A stretch of 64,000 nt of DNA from Microbulbifer celer (GCF_020991125.1 NZ_CP087715.1:372001-436000), one strand, 5' to 3'. Shown: positions 47,501 through 56,190, counted from the first letter of the stretch. A program made the numbers and translations. The notes: generated from the sequence alone by a model not told the origin.

Positions 47501-49742
47501 GCGCTTCCAGATTGATGCCTTCAGTGCGGAACCGGGCACCATTGCCGGCCGCGATGAATTCCGGGGCACCGGCGGTTCGCTCTACTACATGCGTCACCAG
47601 GATATTCTTACCGGATCCGAACGTCTGCGTATTGAAGTGCGGGATAAAAACTCCGGCCTGGTACTGGGAGTGAAAAACCTTACTCCGGTGATCGATTACG
47701 ATGTGGACTATATTCAGGGGCGGGTACTGTTGAACCGTCCGCTGTCGGCCATTGCCAACGACAATCTGATTGTCCAGGACGGCTCCTACAATGGTAATCC
47801 CCAATATCTGGTGGCACGCTATGAATACACTCCGGGCTTTGATGATCTGGATACCCTCGCCGTGGGTGGCCGCGCTCACTACTGGGCCGGTGATCACGTC
47901 AAGATTGGAGTGAGTGCCAGCCAGCAGGACGAGGAAGACAACGAGTCCTCTCTCAATGGTGTCGACCTGACCCTGCGCAAGAGCGCGGGTACCTGGATGA
48001 AAGTGGAAGTGGCTGAGAGCGAGGGCAACACCCTGGACAGCCTGTCGTCCCTCGATGGTGGTTACAGCTTCAATCAGCCCGGTTTGGACCAGGGCGAGCC
48101 GTTTGATCCCGACGCCAGAGCCGGCGCCAGCAAGTTTGAGGCCGCACTGCAGGTTGGAGATTTTTTTGAAGGCGCGCGCGGCTCTGCATCTGTCTATGCA
48201 CAACAGCGGGATGCGGGCTTCTCTGGCCCCGGACAGCTGGCTACCCGAGAGACAGAACAGTACGGTGCCATGATCAATATGCCCGTCGGCGAGCGTTTTG
48301 ATGTGGGCCTGAAAGCGGACACCAAAGAACAGCAGCAGGGGCTGCAGACTTCTGCTACCGATGTGGAACTCGGATACCGGCTCAGCGAGCGCTGGCGGAT
48401 TGCCGCCGCGGCCCGCTCCGACTCCCGTGAAGACTTATCGTCCGTGGTTCCTGTTACGCAACGCCAGGGCGACCGCACCGACGTGGCCATGCAGGCCAGT
48501 TACGATTCCGGCGCAGACTGGAATGCCTTCGGCTTTGTGCAGCGCACGGCAGAAATCTCCGGTAACCGGGATGAAAACAATCGTGTCGGTTTTGGCGGCG
48601 CCTATCGTGTCAGTGAGCGGTTGACCCTGGATAGTGAACTCTCCGGTGGTGATACCGGGACGGCCGCACGTGTGGGTACCGATTTTCTGGTCACCGATCG
48701 CACCAATCTCTACCTGAATTACACCCTGGATAACGAGCGCACCGATACCGGCGTGCGCGCGCGCAAGGGGAATCTGAACAGCGGTTTCCGCAGCCGTTTC
48801 AGCGATACTACGAGTATCTATGGTGAAGAGCGCTACACCCACGGCGATGTCTCCACCGGCCTGACCCACGCACTGGGCGTGGATCTGGCTCCCAGCGATG
48901 TGTGGAATTACGGCACCAGCCTGGAAGCGGGTACCCTGGAAGATCCCCGCACCGGCGCGGAGACCGAGCGCCGTGCGTTGGGCGCCAGCATGGGGTTCAA
49001 CGACGGCGATCTGCGCCTGTCCAGTGCGGTGGAGTATCGCATCGACAATATGCAGACGTTGACTGACCCTGAAACCGTGGTGGAAAACGAGCGCAAGACC
49101 TGGCTGATGAAAAATACCCTGGGTTTCCAGATCAGTCCGGACTGGCGTCTTGTGGGTAAACTGAATTATTCCGACAGCCAGAGTTCACAGGGTGAGTTCT
49201 ACGATGGCAAGTTCACCGAAGGCGTGATGGGCTACGCCTACCGCCCTGTGGATAACGATCGCTGGAACACGCTGCTGAAGTACACCTACTTCTACAATGT
49301 GCCCACCACCGACCAAGTGCTGGTTACTTCCAACAGTACCAGCAGCGCCTCGGAGTTTGTTCAGAAGAGTCATATCTTCTCTGTGGACACCAACTACGAC
49401 ATCAGCCAGCGTTGGACCATTGGTGCCAAGTACGCCTACCGCCTCGGTCAGTTGAGCATGGATCGGGAAGATCCAGAGTTTTTCGACAGTACCGCGAGCC
49501 TGTATGTACTGCGCGCCGACTGGCACTTCGTCAACAAATGGGATCTGTTGATCGAAGGCCGCATGCTCGACCTGCCGGATGCCGGCGATAGCAGAAGTGG
49601 TGTGCTGTTGGCGTTGTACCGTCAGATGGGACGCAATTTTAAAGCCGGTGTGGGTTACAACTTTACCGACTTCTCAGATGACCTGACGGATCTGGATTAC
49701 GACAGTCAGGGCATATTCCTGAATATGGTAGGCAAGTTCTAA
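44562..49742 (+). CDS. Outer-membrane beta-barrel protein with three OmpA-like domains
   Basis: 1726 residues with a signal peptide (cleavage near VFAQ, residue 33). Three OmpA/MotB-like domains follow at about residues 110-225, 270-387 and 420-540. Each has the pattern G-x-S/T-D/G with a later N-R-R-V (for example LRIHFVGHTDGKPL and ALNRRVEVEFWYD). A beta-sandwich region (about 550-840) precedes a large C-terminal barrel (about 847-1726) ending in Phe (LNMVGKF). GGGAGG lies 9 nt before ATG. Coupled to the giant DUF11 gene, it is the natural outer-membrane anchor or exporter for that protein; this is inferred. Confidence 0.85.
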   Translation: MFRPSTSNKWKRAIQPACAFVVALSASVCVFAQDTGSENSDVQPVEVESWWQKIPGLSPEVETTADYSEKPLGNNTEASLIPAAGQLWVQDAEVFVVAEEAVVEDAVLAPLRYREVDDEIDPDLVEILQEKLAELEDSHELQLIFTGHTGSDPLTEEQQSAFADKETFTEARAKRVAEYFQTSLDLPETAVVFKGRGDSEPLTENITAQGREQNRRVQVQLRYFELDQQAREAQRRAEAAQLNRVKVCRQETVCKLRYTAGADKRARLKNLVSPLRLAPGQIDLPRAFVRRIQEVRNTLLDKPNLRIHFVGHTDGKPLPEGPAELYNDNMMLSRAEARRVALAVADQLNLPGYMVTSSGKGSSQPIAANDTAKGRALNRRVEVEFWYDDLLETASDGLQACPESATAETITIAHESPTGTIPPISINSGEPQITAAQLGQMQRMMDEVAGKQNVRLSFVGYSDNERMERREAMVYGDDVGLSSARAEKTMHAVQQHLGLTDEQVEFEGRGYVESKDVVQTGFIHMDGARVEVQVLYDELAVLAEKDRLEIERIQQEAEAHNPYALNLMRITVDGAPEYDPYKNSADLQRCTDVALESANIQFRFDNQSMQPRLNVSAFPSTIRYADDPETEIVDSRVQFKRYTNYPSFITRAEVRIFEEDQSLRDAPLAVVTLDQNGEGSWDADFEAYQAPLKKLQYVLRVYDWKQRFDETRPQTLWLVDNFEPQLQEATTEEELLVGYGENRLAEQHIPVNGNAVLVNGADIPANHSVWLAGREVPVSNSGEFVAEEIFAKGLHTVEVAVLDDAGNGELFLRDLEFTRDDWFTVGIADLTVARDDTNGPAALVTGDETHYENSASYDGRLAFYTSGSFGDGWRLSASADTEEGPVEDLFTNFMEKNPDALFRRLDSDLYYPTFGDDSTVVEDAPTSGKFYIKLENYDDYGLWGNFNASYTDNELAHIDRALYGANFHFETDDVTDFGDKRFQIDAFSAEPGTIAGRDEFRGTGGSLYYMRHQDILTGSERLRIEVRDKNSGLVLGVKNLTPVIDYDVDYIQGRVLLNRPLSAIANDNLIVQDGSYNGNPQYLVARYEYTPGFDDLDTLAVGGRAHYWAGDHVKIGVSASQQDEEDNESSLNGVDLTLRKSAGTWMKVEVAESEGNTLDSLSSLDGGYSFNQPGLDQGEPFDPDARAGASKFEAALQVGDFFEGARGSASVYAQQRDAGFSGPGQLATRETEQYGAMINMPVGERFDVGLKADTKEQQQGLQTSATDVELGYRLSERWRIAAAARSDSREDLSSVVPVTQRQGDRTDVAMQASYDSGADWNAFGFVQRTAEISGNRDENNRVGFGGAYRVSERLTLDSELSGGDTGTAARVGTDFLVTDRTNLYLNYTLDNERTDTGVRARKGNLNSGFRSRFSDTTSIYGEERYTHGDVSTGLTHALGVDLAPSDVWNYGTSLEAGTLEDPRTGAETERRALGASMGFNDGDLRLSSAVEYRIDNMQTLTDPETVVENERKTWLMKNTLGFQISPDWRLVGKLNYSDSQSSQGEFYDGKFTEGVMGYAYRPVDNDRWNTLLKYTYFYNVPTTDQVLVTSNSTSSASEFVQKSHIFSVDTNYDISQRWTIGAKYAYRLGQLSMDREDPEFFDSTASLYVLRADWHFVNKWDLLIEGRMLDLPDAGDSRSGVLLALYRQMGRNFKAGVGYNFTDFSDDLTDLDYDSQGIFLNMVGKF

Positions 49743-49818
49743 CGGACGTTCCCGAGTTGAGGTTCCGGGGGGGAGGTTTCCGAGGGGCGATGTGCCGCCC
49801 CGGGGGCCTGACTCCAGA

Positions 49819-50844
49819 CTACTCCCAGCCCGCCAATACAATCTTGCCCACGGTGCTGCCGGTCTCCAACTGTCTGTGTGCCAGTCGCAGATTGGCGGCA
49901 TTGATGGGCTCGATGCTGTCTCCTACGGTGGTGATCAGTTGATCATTGTCGATGAGTTCCGCGATCCGATCCAGAATCCACCCCTGACGATCCATATCTT
50001 CCGTTTCAAATTTGCTGCGGGTAAACATGAATTCCCACACAAAAGTAGCGCTTTTGGGTTTCAGAAGGTTGAGGGGCAGGGGCTCGCGATTATCCACAAC
50101 GCAGCAGATTTTCCCCTGTGGCTTGATGGCATTGACCATGGCCATAAAGTGCTGGTCAGTATCCGCCAGACACAGGACGTAATCCACGGCATCGATGCCG
50201 ATGTCGTGCAAGCCTTGGTCCACCGGATTTCGGTGGTTGACCACATGCGTCGCTCCCAGCTGTTTGATCCACATACTCGATTTGGTGCGCGAAGCGGTGG
50301 CAGTCACCTTCAACCCGGCCAAGGTGGTGGCCAGTTGAATCGCAACGGAGCCAACGCCGCCGGCGCCACCAATGATCAGGATGGATTTGCCCGCATCATC
50401 GCCGCTGCGGGAAATACCCAGGCGATCAAATAGCGCCTCCCAGGCCGTAAGGCTGGTCAGCGGCATCGCGGCGGCCGCAGTAAAGTCCTGAGTGCGGGGC
50501 ATCTTGCCGACCAGACGCTCGTCTACCAGCTGAAACTCGCTGTAGCAACCGGGCCGCCGTACATCCCCGGCGTAGTACACCCGCTCTCCCACCTGGAATT
50601 GGCTGACCGCATCCCCGACCGCAACCACTTCTCCCGCGGCATCCCAGCCGAGGATCCTTGGTGTGGTTTCGACGATCGGCTCCGATTTCGGTGCGCGTAG
50701 TTTGGTATCGACCGGGTTGACGGCAATCGCCTTGACCGCGACCAGCAAATCTCGTGGCCCGGGCTCTGGGCGGTCAATCTGGACGTCAACGAGGGACTCT
50801 TCGTTGTCGATAGGCAGGTATTGATACAAGCCGACAGCTTTCAT
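49819..50844 (-). CDS. MDR-family zinc-type alcohol dehydrogenase/quinone oxidoreductase
   Basis: 341-residue medium-chain dehydrogenase/reductase. The N-terminal GroES-like domain has AVNPVDTKLRA near residue 40 and ILGWDAAGEVVAVGDAV near residue 64. The nucleotide-binding domain has IIGGAGGVGSVAIQLA near residue 155. It lacks the Cys cluster of structural-zinc alcohol dehydrogenases and is likely an NADPH-dependent quinone or enone reductase. It is transcribed toward the barrel gene, with 76 nt between the two stop codons and no clear terminator. It has no visible link to neighbouring functions. Confidence 0.9.
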   Translation of the reverse strand: MKAVGLYQYLPIDNEESLVDVQIDRPEPGPRDLLVAVKAIAVNPVDTKLRAPKSEPIVETTPRILGWDAAGEVVAVGDAVSQFQVGERVYYAGDVRRPGCYSEFQLVDERLVGKMPRTQDFTAAAAMPLTSLTAWEALFDRLGISRSGDDAGKSILIIGGAGGVGSVAIQLATTLAGLKVTATASRTKSSMWIKQLGATHVVNHRNPVDQGLHDIGIDAVDYVLCLADTDQHFMAMVNAIKPQGKICCVVDNREPLPLNLLKPKSATFVWEFMFTRSKFETEDMDRQGWILDRIAELIDNDQLITTVGDSIEPINAANLRLAHRQLETGSTVGKIVLAGWE

Positions 50845-51083
50845 GTGGAAACTCCCTTTTCTGTTCTCTTCACCGGCGCCTTTTAGATCCGTGCCTTGTG
50901 AGCTTTGGCGTCCTGATGATGCTTATTCGCTTTTACAAATCTCGATTTGGGACTTTCAATAGCCGCATCAGTTCAAGTGCGCTAGTTAACAATCAATAGT
51001 AGGAGAGCATAGAAGATAGGACTGTGATCTTCGTCTGAAGATGCGGTGATTGACGCTTTGGGGTGCTTGTTTAATTTACCGCG
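50845..51083. other. Intergenic gap, no gene seen
   Basis: 239 nt between the two minus-strand genes. It must carry the promoter of the oxidoreductase gene, but no box can be assigned with confidence. A small hairpin ATCTTC/GAAGAT is the only structure noted. Confidence 0.4.
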
Positions 51084-52292
51084 TTACCGAGCCAGCGACG
51101 AACCTGGATTCGGTGGCTCTGCACTTTTCCCCTGGTGCTTGTTGGGGTGCTTGGTAGGGCGCTTGGCGGCAATCTTGCTGGCGTTGCGTTTTAGTACACG
51201 CTTCTTCCACCATAGATAGATCCCCGTGCCGAACAGCAGGGTGGGCACTAGCCCGGAGATCAGAACCAGCCAGCGGCCCCAGATCCCCAGTGCATCGCCA
51301 TTGTGTAGGGGAAACTGCCAGCGCAGGATCTTGTTGCCCAGTGGAATCTCGGTCACGTTCCGCGTCATCAGCAACTCGCCGCTGTACTGATCAACGCGGG
51401 CGATACTGGCACCATAATTGGTCCACGCTTCCCCTCGGGCGCGAAACGTCAGGCCGTAGCTATCTCCCGCATCCCGCGGTAGATAGAGGCGCTTCAGTTC
51501 CCCGCCGGGAAAAGCCCGCTGGCCGATGGCGACGGCTTCATCCGGCGAGATGGGGTTGCCGCTGTCAGTGCGGGAGCGGGGCAGAGCCGGGCGTGGCTCG
51601 ACCTCGAACAGACTGTCGACCACCGCCTCGACCTGGGTCGGAAACACCAGGGTGACACCGGAAAAGCTTACCATCAGCAACACCGGCAGGAAGTAAATAC
51701 CAAAGACCTTGTGCACATCGAAATAGAAGCGGAAGCGGTTGCCGTTGCGGTCAATGCGAAACGCACGACGCCACTGGCGTTTGCCCCGCCGGGTCCGCTT
51801 TGGCCACCACAGCACTGCGCCGGTGATACAGAACACCATCAACAGCAGTCCCGTCAGGCCGACGACGGTTTTGCCGTTCTTGCCGGCCAAGAGGGTGTAG
51901 TGCAGGCGGTAAAGCCAGGTCATGGTGTACTCGGGGGTGCCCCAGCCGCGCACCGAAAGTACTTCCGCATCGGTGGGTGAAACATTGACCTCAATCGGCC
52001 CGGGCGCGCCTTCCGGAGTAGGGAAGCGCACCACGTGCGGACTGCCAGCTTGGCGCTGGGTCATCAGTCGCGTGGGGGCGGGATTGCCCGGCATCGCCGC
52101 GCGTGCCGCGTCCAGGACTTCTGCGTAGGTTGCAGGGCGCGCTGAAGGACGGAAAGCGACAGTGTGGGGCTCCAGGGTTTCATCCAGCACATGATCGAAC
52201 ACCAGCAGGCTGCCGGTGAGACCGATCAACGACAACAGTAGCCCCAGAGTGAGGCCGGCGTATTTGTGCAGAATGAAAAACGTTTTACGCAT
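51084..52292 (-). CDS. PepSY-associated inner-membrane protein
   Basis: 402 residues with the PepSY_TM layout: a first membrane segment directly at the N-terminus (ILHKYAGLTLGLLLSLIGL), a periplasmic PepSY region, two central membrane segments near residues 145-165 and 205-228, another periplasmic part, and a last membrane segment near residues 343-365. The paired His residues in the membrane segments (HKY, RLHYTLL, DVHKVFG) are typical of the PiuB-like family, often linked to siderophore reduction or iron uptake. It lies downstream of the TonB-dependent receptor in the same orientation with a 111-nt gap. Confidence 0.9.
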   Translation of the reverse strand: MRKTFFILHKYAGLTLGLLLSLIGLTGSLLVFDHVLDETLEPHTVAFRPSARPATYAEVLDAARAAMPGNPAPTRLMTQRQAGSPHVVRFPTPEGAPGPIEVNVSPTDAEVLSVRGWGTPEYTMTWLYRLHYTLLAGKNGKTVVGLTGLLLMVFCITGAVLWWPKRTRRGKRQWRRAFRIDRNGNRFRFYFDVHKVFGIYFLPVLLMVSFSGVTLVFPTQVEAVVDSLFEVEPRPALPRSRTDSGNPISPDEAVAIGQRAFPGGELKRLYLPRDAGDSYGLTFRARGEAWTNYGASIARVDQYSGELLMTRNVTEIPLGNKILRWQFPLHNGDALGIWGRWLVLISGLVPTLLFGTGIYLWWKKRVLKRNASKIAAKRPTKHPNKHQGKSAEPPNPGSSLAR

Positions 52293-52307
52293 GGTGATTC
52301 AGTGATG

Positions 52308-52398
52308 TCGTCATTCCGGCGCAGGCCGGAATCCAGTGCTGTTGTTCTTACCGGGGGCAGATCATACAGACCGGACTCCCGCTTGCGCGGCTATGGCG
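52308..52398. repeat. GTCATTCCGG dispersed repeat, copy 3
   Basis: The segment begins GTCGTCATTCCGGCGCAGGC and contains GCCGGAATCCAG, then a GCTTGCGCGG-type right end. It matches copies at 8934 and 60699. It fills the gap between the PepSY and TonB-receptor genes. Confidence 0.75.
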
Positions 52399-52403
52399 AA
52401 AAA

Positions 52404-54512
52404 TCAGAAAACCCGGGAGTAAGACAGGTTCATGTTTCGGCCCAGTCCCTTGAAGTTGCGGATATCGTTGCCGGCGGTCTGGGAATAGTACGTGAAATAG
52501 TCTTCATTCGTGAGGTTCTGGATACCCAGCGTGAACTCTCCACCCAGTGCTTCCAGCTGTGCGCTGGCATCGATGATGGTGTAGCCTTTGAATTTGGTGG
52601 TGACTTCACCGGCACTGTTTTCGAAGTTGCGGTCCAGCAGCCAGTTGGCCTGCAGTCGGGTGCTGAACGCGTCGCTCCAGTTGCGTGCCCAGCTCAGGTT
52701 GAAGCGGTTGGGCGCAATGTTACGGCCGCCGAGATCGGTATCTACCTTGCCGTCCTGATCGGAGTCGTAGCGGCCATCGGTATAGGCGTAACGCGCTTCG
52801 ATGGTATCCGTCGCAGAGGCGAACCATTGGCCGCGCAGTTCCAGGCCGTCAATTTCCGTCTGTTCCCGTTTTACACTGTAAATACCATCATCGCCCAGGG
52901 CGAGTCGCTGGCCAAAATCGGAGTCCGAGGTGTAGTAGGCCAGTTGCGCGGCAAACTGTTCACCACTGAAGTCCACACCCATTTCCTGGTTCTGGGTGAG
53001 GATGGGCTGCATATCGAGAAAGCTCTCAACATCTTGTCCTGGGGTATTGATACCGCGCAGAACACGGCCCACATCCGGCATGGAAAAACCTTCCGAGTAA
53101 TTGGCGTACACCCGCCACCCATCGTTGATCGCGTAGGTGGCACCGATGTTGCCGAGGGTCTCGCTGAACTCCGGGTTACCGCCTTCTACTGACTGGCCGC
53201 CGTTATAGGAGTGGAGGGTGGTGAAATCGTCCACTTTGAGCTCGGAGATCTCATGGCGCACGCCGGCGGTGATGGTCATGCTATCGATGCCGCTGAATTC
53301 CGCCTGCACGTAAGGGGCGATGTTTTCATATTGGGTGGGCGGAACCCAGGCGCGATTGGTAAGGATCAGTTGCTGCCAGGTCTCGTCCTGCAGGAAGTCC
53401 ACACCGTAGGCCAGACTCACCGGCGCGCCGGCGATGTCATCTTTGATCAGGGTCAGTTTGAGGCCGCGTTTCTCGGAATTGTTCTGGGATTGATCGAATA
53501 AATCCGGACCGTAGGCATCCTCATCCTGGAAAGTGCCGCTGTTGGTGGCGCCGTAGGTGCCGGCAAAATCCTGGGAAAATATTTGCGCGCGCAGCTTTTG
53601 CCCGAGGAATGCCTCGTTGGTGTACTGCAGGTTGATGGTGGTGACTTCATTGGATGGGGATTTGCCCGGTACTTCCGCTTCGATGGCACCGGTGGCGATG
53701 CCTTCCGAAATATCGCCGTCCACACTCAACCAGTTGTTGTTGCCTTCTACCAGATAGTGGTTGATCGTCAGTTGGACCCGCTGCTCTCCCCAGCTATAGC
53801 CAGTCTTGATAAACGCGTTGGTGGTATTGCTGTCCATGGTGTCGCCCTGGGTATTGTCGAAACCGACAATGTCACCGTTGGCGTCATAGCGGATGCCGGT
53901 ATCGCGGTAGGTCACGCTGGCGAGCACATCGATGTCCTCGACCTTGCCGGATACGCTGTAACTGCCGTTGTAACCCAGTGAGTCACTCAGTGATTCGGTC
54001 TGCAGGGCCGATTCGACCCGCACACGCTGCTGGAGCTCGTCACTGGGGGTGCGGGTAATCAGGTTGATGATGCCACCGGAAGCGCCCATACCGTGAATGG
54101 CATTGGCACCGTGGATCACTTCCACACGCTCCAGCATCAGCGGGTCAATGGTGTGACCATCGCGGCCGCCGTTGCGCAATGGATTGGACTGAGGCACACC
54201 GTCGATCAGGTACAGCGGCTTGCGCCCGCGCAGGCTCTCGCCGGAGCTGGTCATTTTCTGACGGCTGGGGGAAAAACCGGGGATCAGGTTGCCGAGAATG
54301 GTGGACAGGTCACTGGTGGCGGCCAACTGCTCGTTCAGGGCCTGTTTGTCGATCAGGGTGACAGTGTTGGGAATCGAGCTCAGCGGCTTTTCGGTACGGC
54401 TGGCGGTAACGACGACTTCCTCATCAATACGCTGGTTAGTATCTGCAGCGGCAATCGTGTTGGTGCCGGCGGTGGCAACGGCCAGTGCGAGAGAGGTCTT
54501 GAAGCGACGCAT
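52404..54512 (-). CDS. TonB-dependent outer-membrane receptor
   Basis: 702 residues. The start at 54512 is chosen because AGGAG precedes it; the upstream in-frame ATG overlaps that site. A signal peptide is followed by a TonB-box-like IDEEVVVTASR near residue 28, a plug domain (PLYLIDGVPQSNP near residue 98; GANAIHGMGASGGIINLITR near residue 134) and a 22-strand-type barrel ending SYSRVF with terminal Phe. A Fur-box-like sequence upstream and the PepSY gene downstream point to ferric-siderophore uptake. The ligand cannot be told. A TonB/ExbBD energy source for this receptor need not be the set at 27-30 kb. Confidence 0.93.
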   Translation of the reverse strand: MRRFKTSLALAVATAGTNTIAAADTNQRIDEEVVVTASRTEKPLSSIPNTVTLIDKQALNEQLAATSDLSTILGNLIPGFSPSRQKMTSSGESLRGRKPLYLIDGVPQSNPLRNGGRDGHTIDPLMLERVEVIHGANAIHGMGASGGIINLITRTPSDELQQRVRVESALQTESLSDSLGYNGSYSVSGKVEDIDVLASVTYRDTGIRYDANGDIVGFDNTQGDTMDSNTTNAFIKTGYSWGEQRVQLTINHYLVEGNNNWLSVDGDISEGIATGAIEAEVPGKSPSNEVTTINLQYTNEAFLGQKLRAQIFSQDFAGTYGATNSGTFQDEDAYGPDLFDQSQNNSEKRGLKLTLIKDDIAGAPVSLAYGVDFLQDETWQQLILTNRAWVPPTQYENIAPYVQAEFSGIDSMTITAGVRHEISELKVDDFTTLHSYNGGQSVEGGNPEFSETLGNIGATYAINDGWRVYANYSEGFSMPDVGRVLRGINTPGQDVESFLDMQPILTQNQEMGVDFSGEQFAAQLAYYTSDSDFGQRLALGDDGIYSVKREQTEIDGLELRGQWFASATDTIEARYAYTDGRYDSDQDGKVDTDLGGRNIAPNRFNLSWARNWSDAFSTRLQANWLLDRNFENSAGEVTTKFKGYTIIDASAQLEALGGEFTLGIQNLTNEDYFTYYSQTAGNDIRNFKGLGRNMNLSYSRVF

Positions 54513-54659
54513 GGATGCTCCTTGCAATGGTAATAGTGATGAAGGCAGTGGATTTTTATGGGGAAACCCGGTGGGCGGGTTTAGGCATTGGCGTCATCGG
54601 TGATTGGTGTTATCGATGAGATGCGTGGCCCGCCAGATTGTCGCGGATCTTATTGCAAG

Positions 54660-54674
54660 TGAGAATGTTTATCA
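54660..54674. promoter_or_regulatory. Fur-box-like site upstream of the TonB receptor
   Basis: TGAGAATGTTTATCA matches the 7-1-7 Fur consensus TGATAATNATTATCA in most positions on either strand. It lies about 150 nt before the receptor start codon, in the 430-nt gap between the receptor and the tRNA genes. This predicts repression by iron. Confidence 0.65.
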
Positions 54675-54866
54675 ATATCGGGTGTTGGTGGGCATTGCTC
54701 TGACGGTGACTGGCTGTACGCGCCGTGCGTATGCCGGGCGTCAGTAGCCGGTTAGATTTTGCCTGGCGAGGCCACCTTAAGGAAGAGAGAAGCGCGTTGC
54801 AGGGAAGGCGTTCGAGCCCGGCTCGATGGATGTCTTGCCATTGAGTGAATAAATGCCAAAAGTAAC

Positions 54867-54895
54867 TTGACTCACCTGGGTGTCACCCATAGAAT
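54867..54895 (+). promoter_or_regulatory. Sigma-70 promoter of the fMet tRNA/rimP operon
   Basis: TTGACT (54867-54872), a 17-nt spacer and TAGAAT (54890-54895) are followed by a GC-rich discriminator (GCGCAGCC) typical of growth-rate-controlled stable-RNA promoters. It lies about 80 nt before the first initiator tRNA. Confidence 0.75.
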
Positions 54896-54973
54896 GCGCA
54901 GCCTCTGAGCGGTTGGGGCAACCCACCGCAGAAAGCCGAACATTTACCAGGGCGGCTTTCAAGGGTTTGTTGG

Positions 54974-55050
<77 letters not shown>

Positions 55051-55173
55051 AATTTGATGTTGGAAATTTTGGCGGCTTAGTCGTCGATATATCAGGCTTC
55101 AATGTCTGTCGCTGATATCAGATACTGCTTATACTTCATGAGGTTTAAGTCGGTCGCCAATCCCCAGAGTTGT

Positions 55174-55250
<77 letters not shown>

Positions 55251-55274
55251 AATTCGGTGCCAGTGGTACTTGGC

Positions 55275-55298
55275 GAGACGCCCGACGGGCTCTCTTTT
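55275..55298 (+). terminator. Possible terminator after the second fMet tRNA
   Basis: GAGACGCCCG pairs with GGGCTCTC with one bulge, followed by TTTT. It lies 25 nt after the tRNA. It may be leaky so that rimP is read from the same promoter. Confidence 0.55.
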
Positions 55299-55320
55299 AC
55301 CTCTGGCCGGCATGGCCGGG

Positions 55321-55356
55321 CGAAGGTCTAGGGTTTAAATCCTGCCTCCGCTACCA
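55321..55356 (+). pseudogene. Relic of a third fMet tRNA (3' half only)
   Basis: The 36-nt stretch beginning CGAAGGTCTAGGG and ending CCGCTACCA aligns with the variable loop, T-arm and acceptor 3' strand of the two intact tRNAs with a few changes. The 5' half is missing. It cannot fold as a tRNA and looks like a decayed duplicate or a recombination footprint. Confidence 0.75.
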
Positions 55357-55393
55357 AATTTTGCAAAAGTGCTTGAGGGCGCTTTTGCGTAGT

Positions 55394-55417
55394 AAAAGCC
55401 CCTGTTAGGGGCTTTTT
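55394..55417 (+). terminator. Rho-independent terminator before the rimP leader
   Basis: A 9-bp stem AAAAGCCCC with GGGGCTTTT, loop TGTTA, continuing into T. It is a strong intrinsic terminator ahead of rimP, probably ending the tRNA transcript in part. Confidence 0.85.
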
Positions 55418-55456
55418 CGTATCTGCGGCAAACAGCCTGGGCTGGTTTGCCATCCG

Positions 55457-55523
55457 AATGGGCCGGGAGTCGGCGCCGCGGTTTCTCATTCGGACCGTGG
55501 GGTCAGCTCCGCTGCCCATTTTT
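55457..55523 (+). promoter_or_regulatory. rimP leader hairpin, attenuator-like
   Basis: AATGGGC at 55457-55463 can pair with GCCCATT at 55513-55519, closing a GC-rich stem-loop that ends in a T-run (TTTTTTG). It lies 65-130 nt before rimP. A structured rimP leader with a terminator is known in several gammaproteobacteria; this is a likely member, recognised by position and form. Confidence 0.5.
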
Positions 55524-55586
55524 TGTTTTTGTAATCTGCTGGGCAGATGCAACGATCCGACCTCCAGGTCGGGCCAAAGTGGTGAT

Positions 55587-56054
55587 ATGGCAAGCAAACG
55601 CGAACAGTTGGAAGAGTTGTTGGCTCCGGTGGTGGAATCACTGGATTGTGAGCTATGGGGGATCGAGTATCAGACCCACGGCCGCAACGCTCTACTGCGT
55701 ATCTATATTGATGCGGAGCGTGGTATCAGTGTCGATGACTGTGAAAAGGTGAGTCGTCAGTCCAGCGCGGTGCTGGATGTGGAAGACCCTATCAGCAGCA
55801 GGTACACCCTGGAAGTTTCTTCCCCGGGGATGGATCGTCCGCTGTATAAGCTGGACCATTATCAGCGTTTTGTCGGTGCCCAGGTGGAGTTGCGTCTGCG
55901 AATGCCTCTGGACGGACAGCGCAAGTGGCGCGGTTTGCTCGCCGGCGTTGAAGGCGATGAGATCGTTCTGCGGATCGACAGCGAAAACGAATATCTTTTG
56001 CCAATCGACAGTATCGAGAAGGCCAATATCATTCCCCAGTTCGACAAGAAGTAA
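55587..56054 (+). CDS. rimP: Ribosome maturation factor RimP
   Basis: 30S-subunit maturation factor of 155 residues. [21 protein letters not shown] near residue 39 and [14 protein letters not shown] near residue 72 are family signatures. ATG 55587 is chosen over an upstream in-frame frame that runs through the leader. First protein of the nusA operon, followed by nusA after 136 nt. Confidence 0.96.
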   Translation: MASKREQLEELLAPVVESLDCELWGIEYQTHGRNALLRIYIDAERGISVDDCEKVSRQSSAVLDVEDPISSRYTLEVSSPGMDRPLYKLDHYQRFVGAQVELRLRMPLDGQRKWRGLLAGVEGDEIVLRIDSENEYLLPIDSIEKANIIPQFDKK

Positions 56055-56190
56055 GTTCGGCCGGGAGCCCGGAAAGAATTGCCGGGTCGTCATAGTGAAT
56101 TCACAGGGCAATGCTAGAGATGCAAGAGGTTATTGCAGGCCTTTTGAGCATTGCAGTCCAAGCACGTAGCGTTTTTGAAGAGGCAGCTGC

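Noticed and set aside
46005-48203. 732-codon minus-strand open frame opposite the OmpA-barrel gene
   Set aside because: Shadow of the plus-strand coding frame; no family features.
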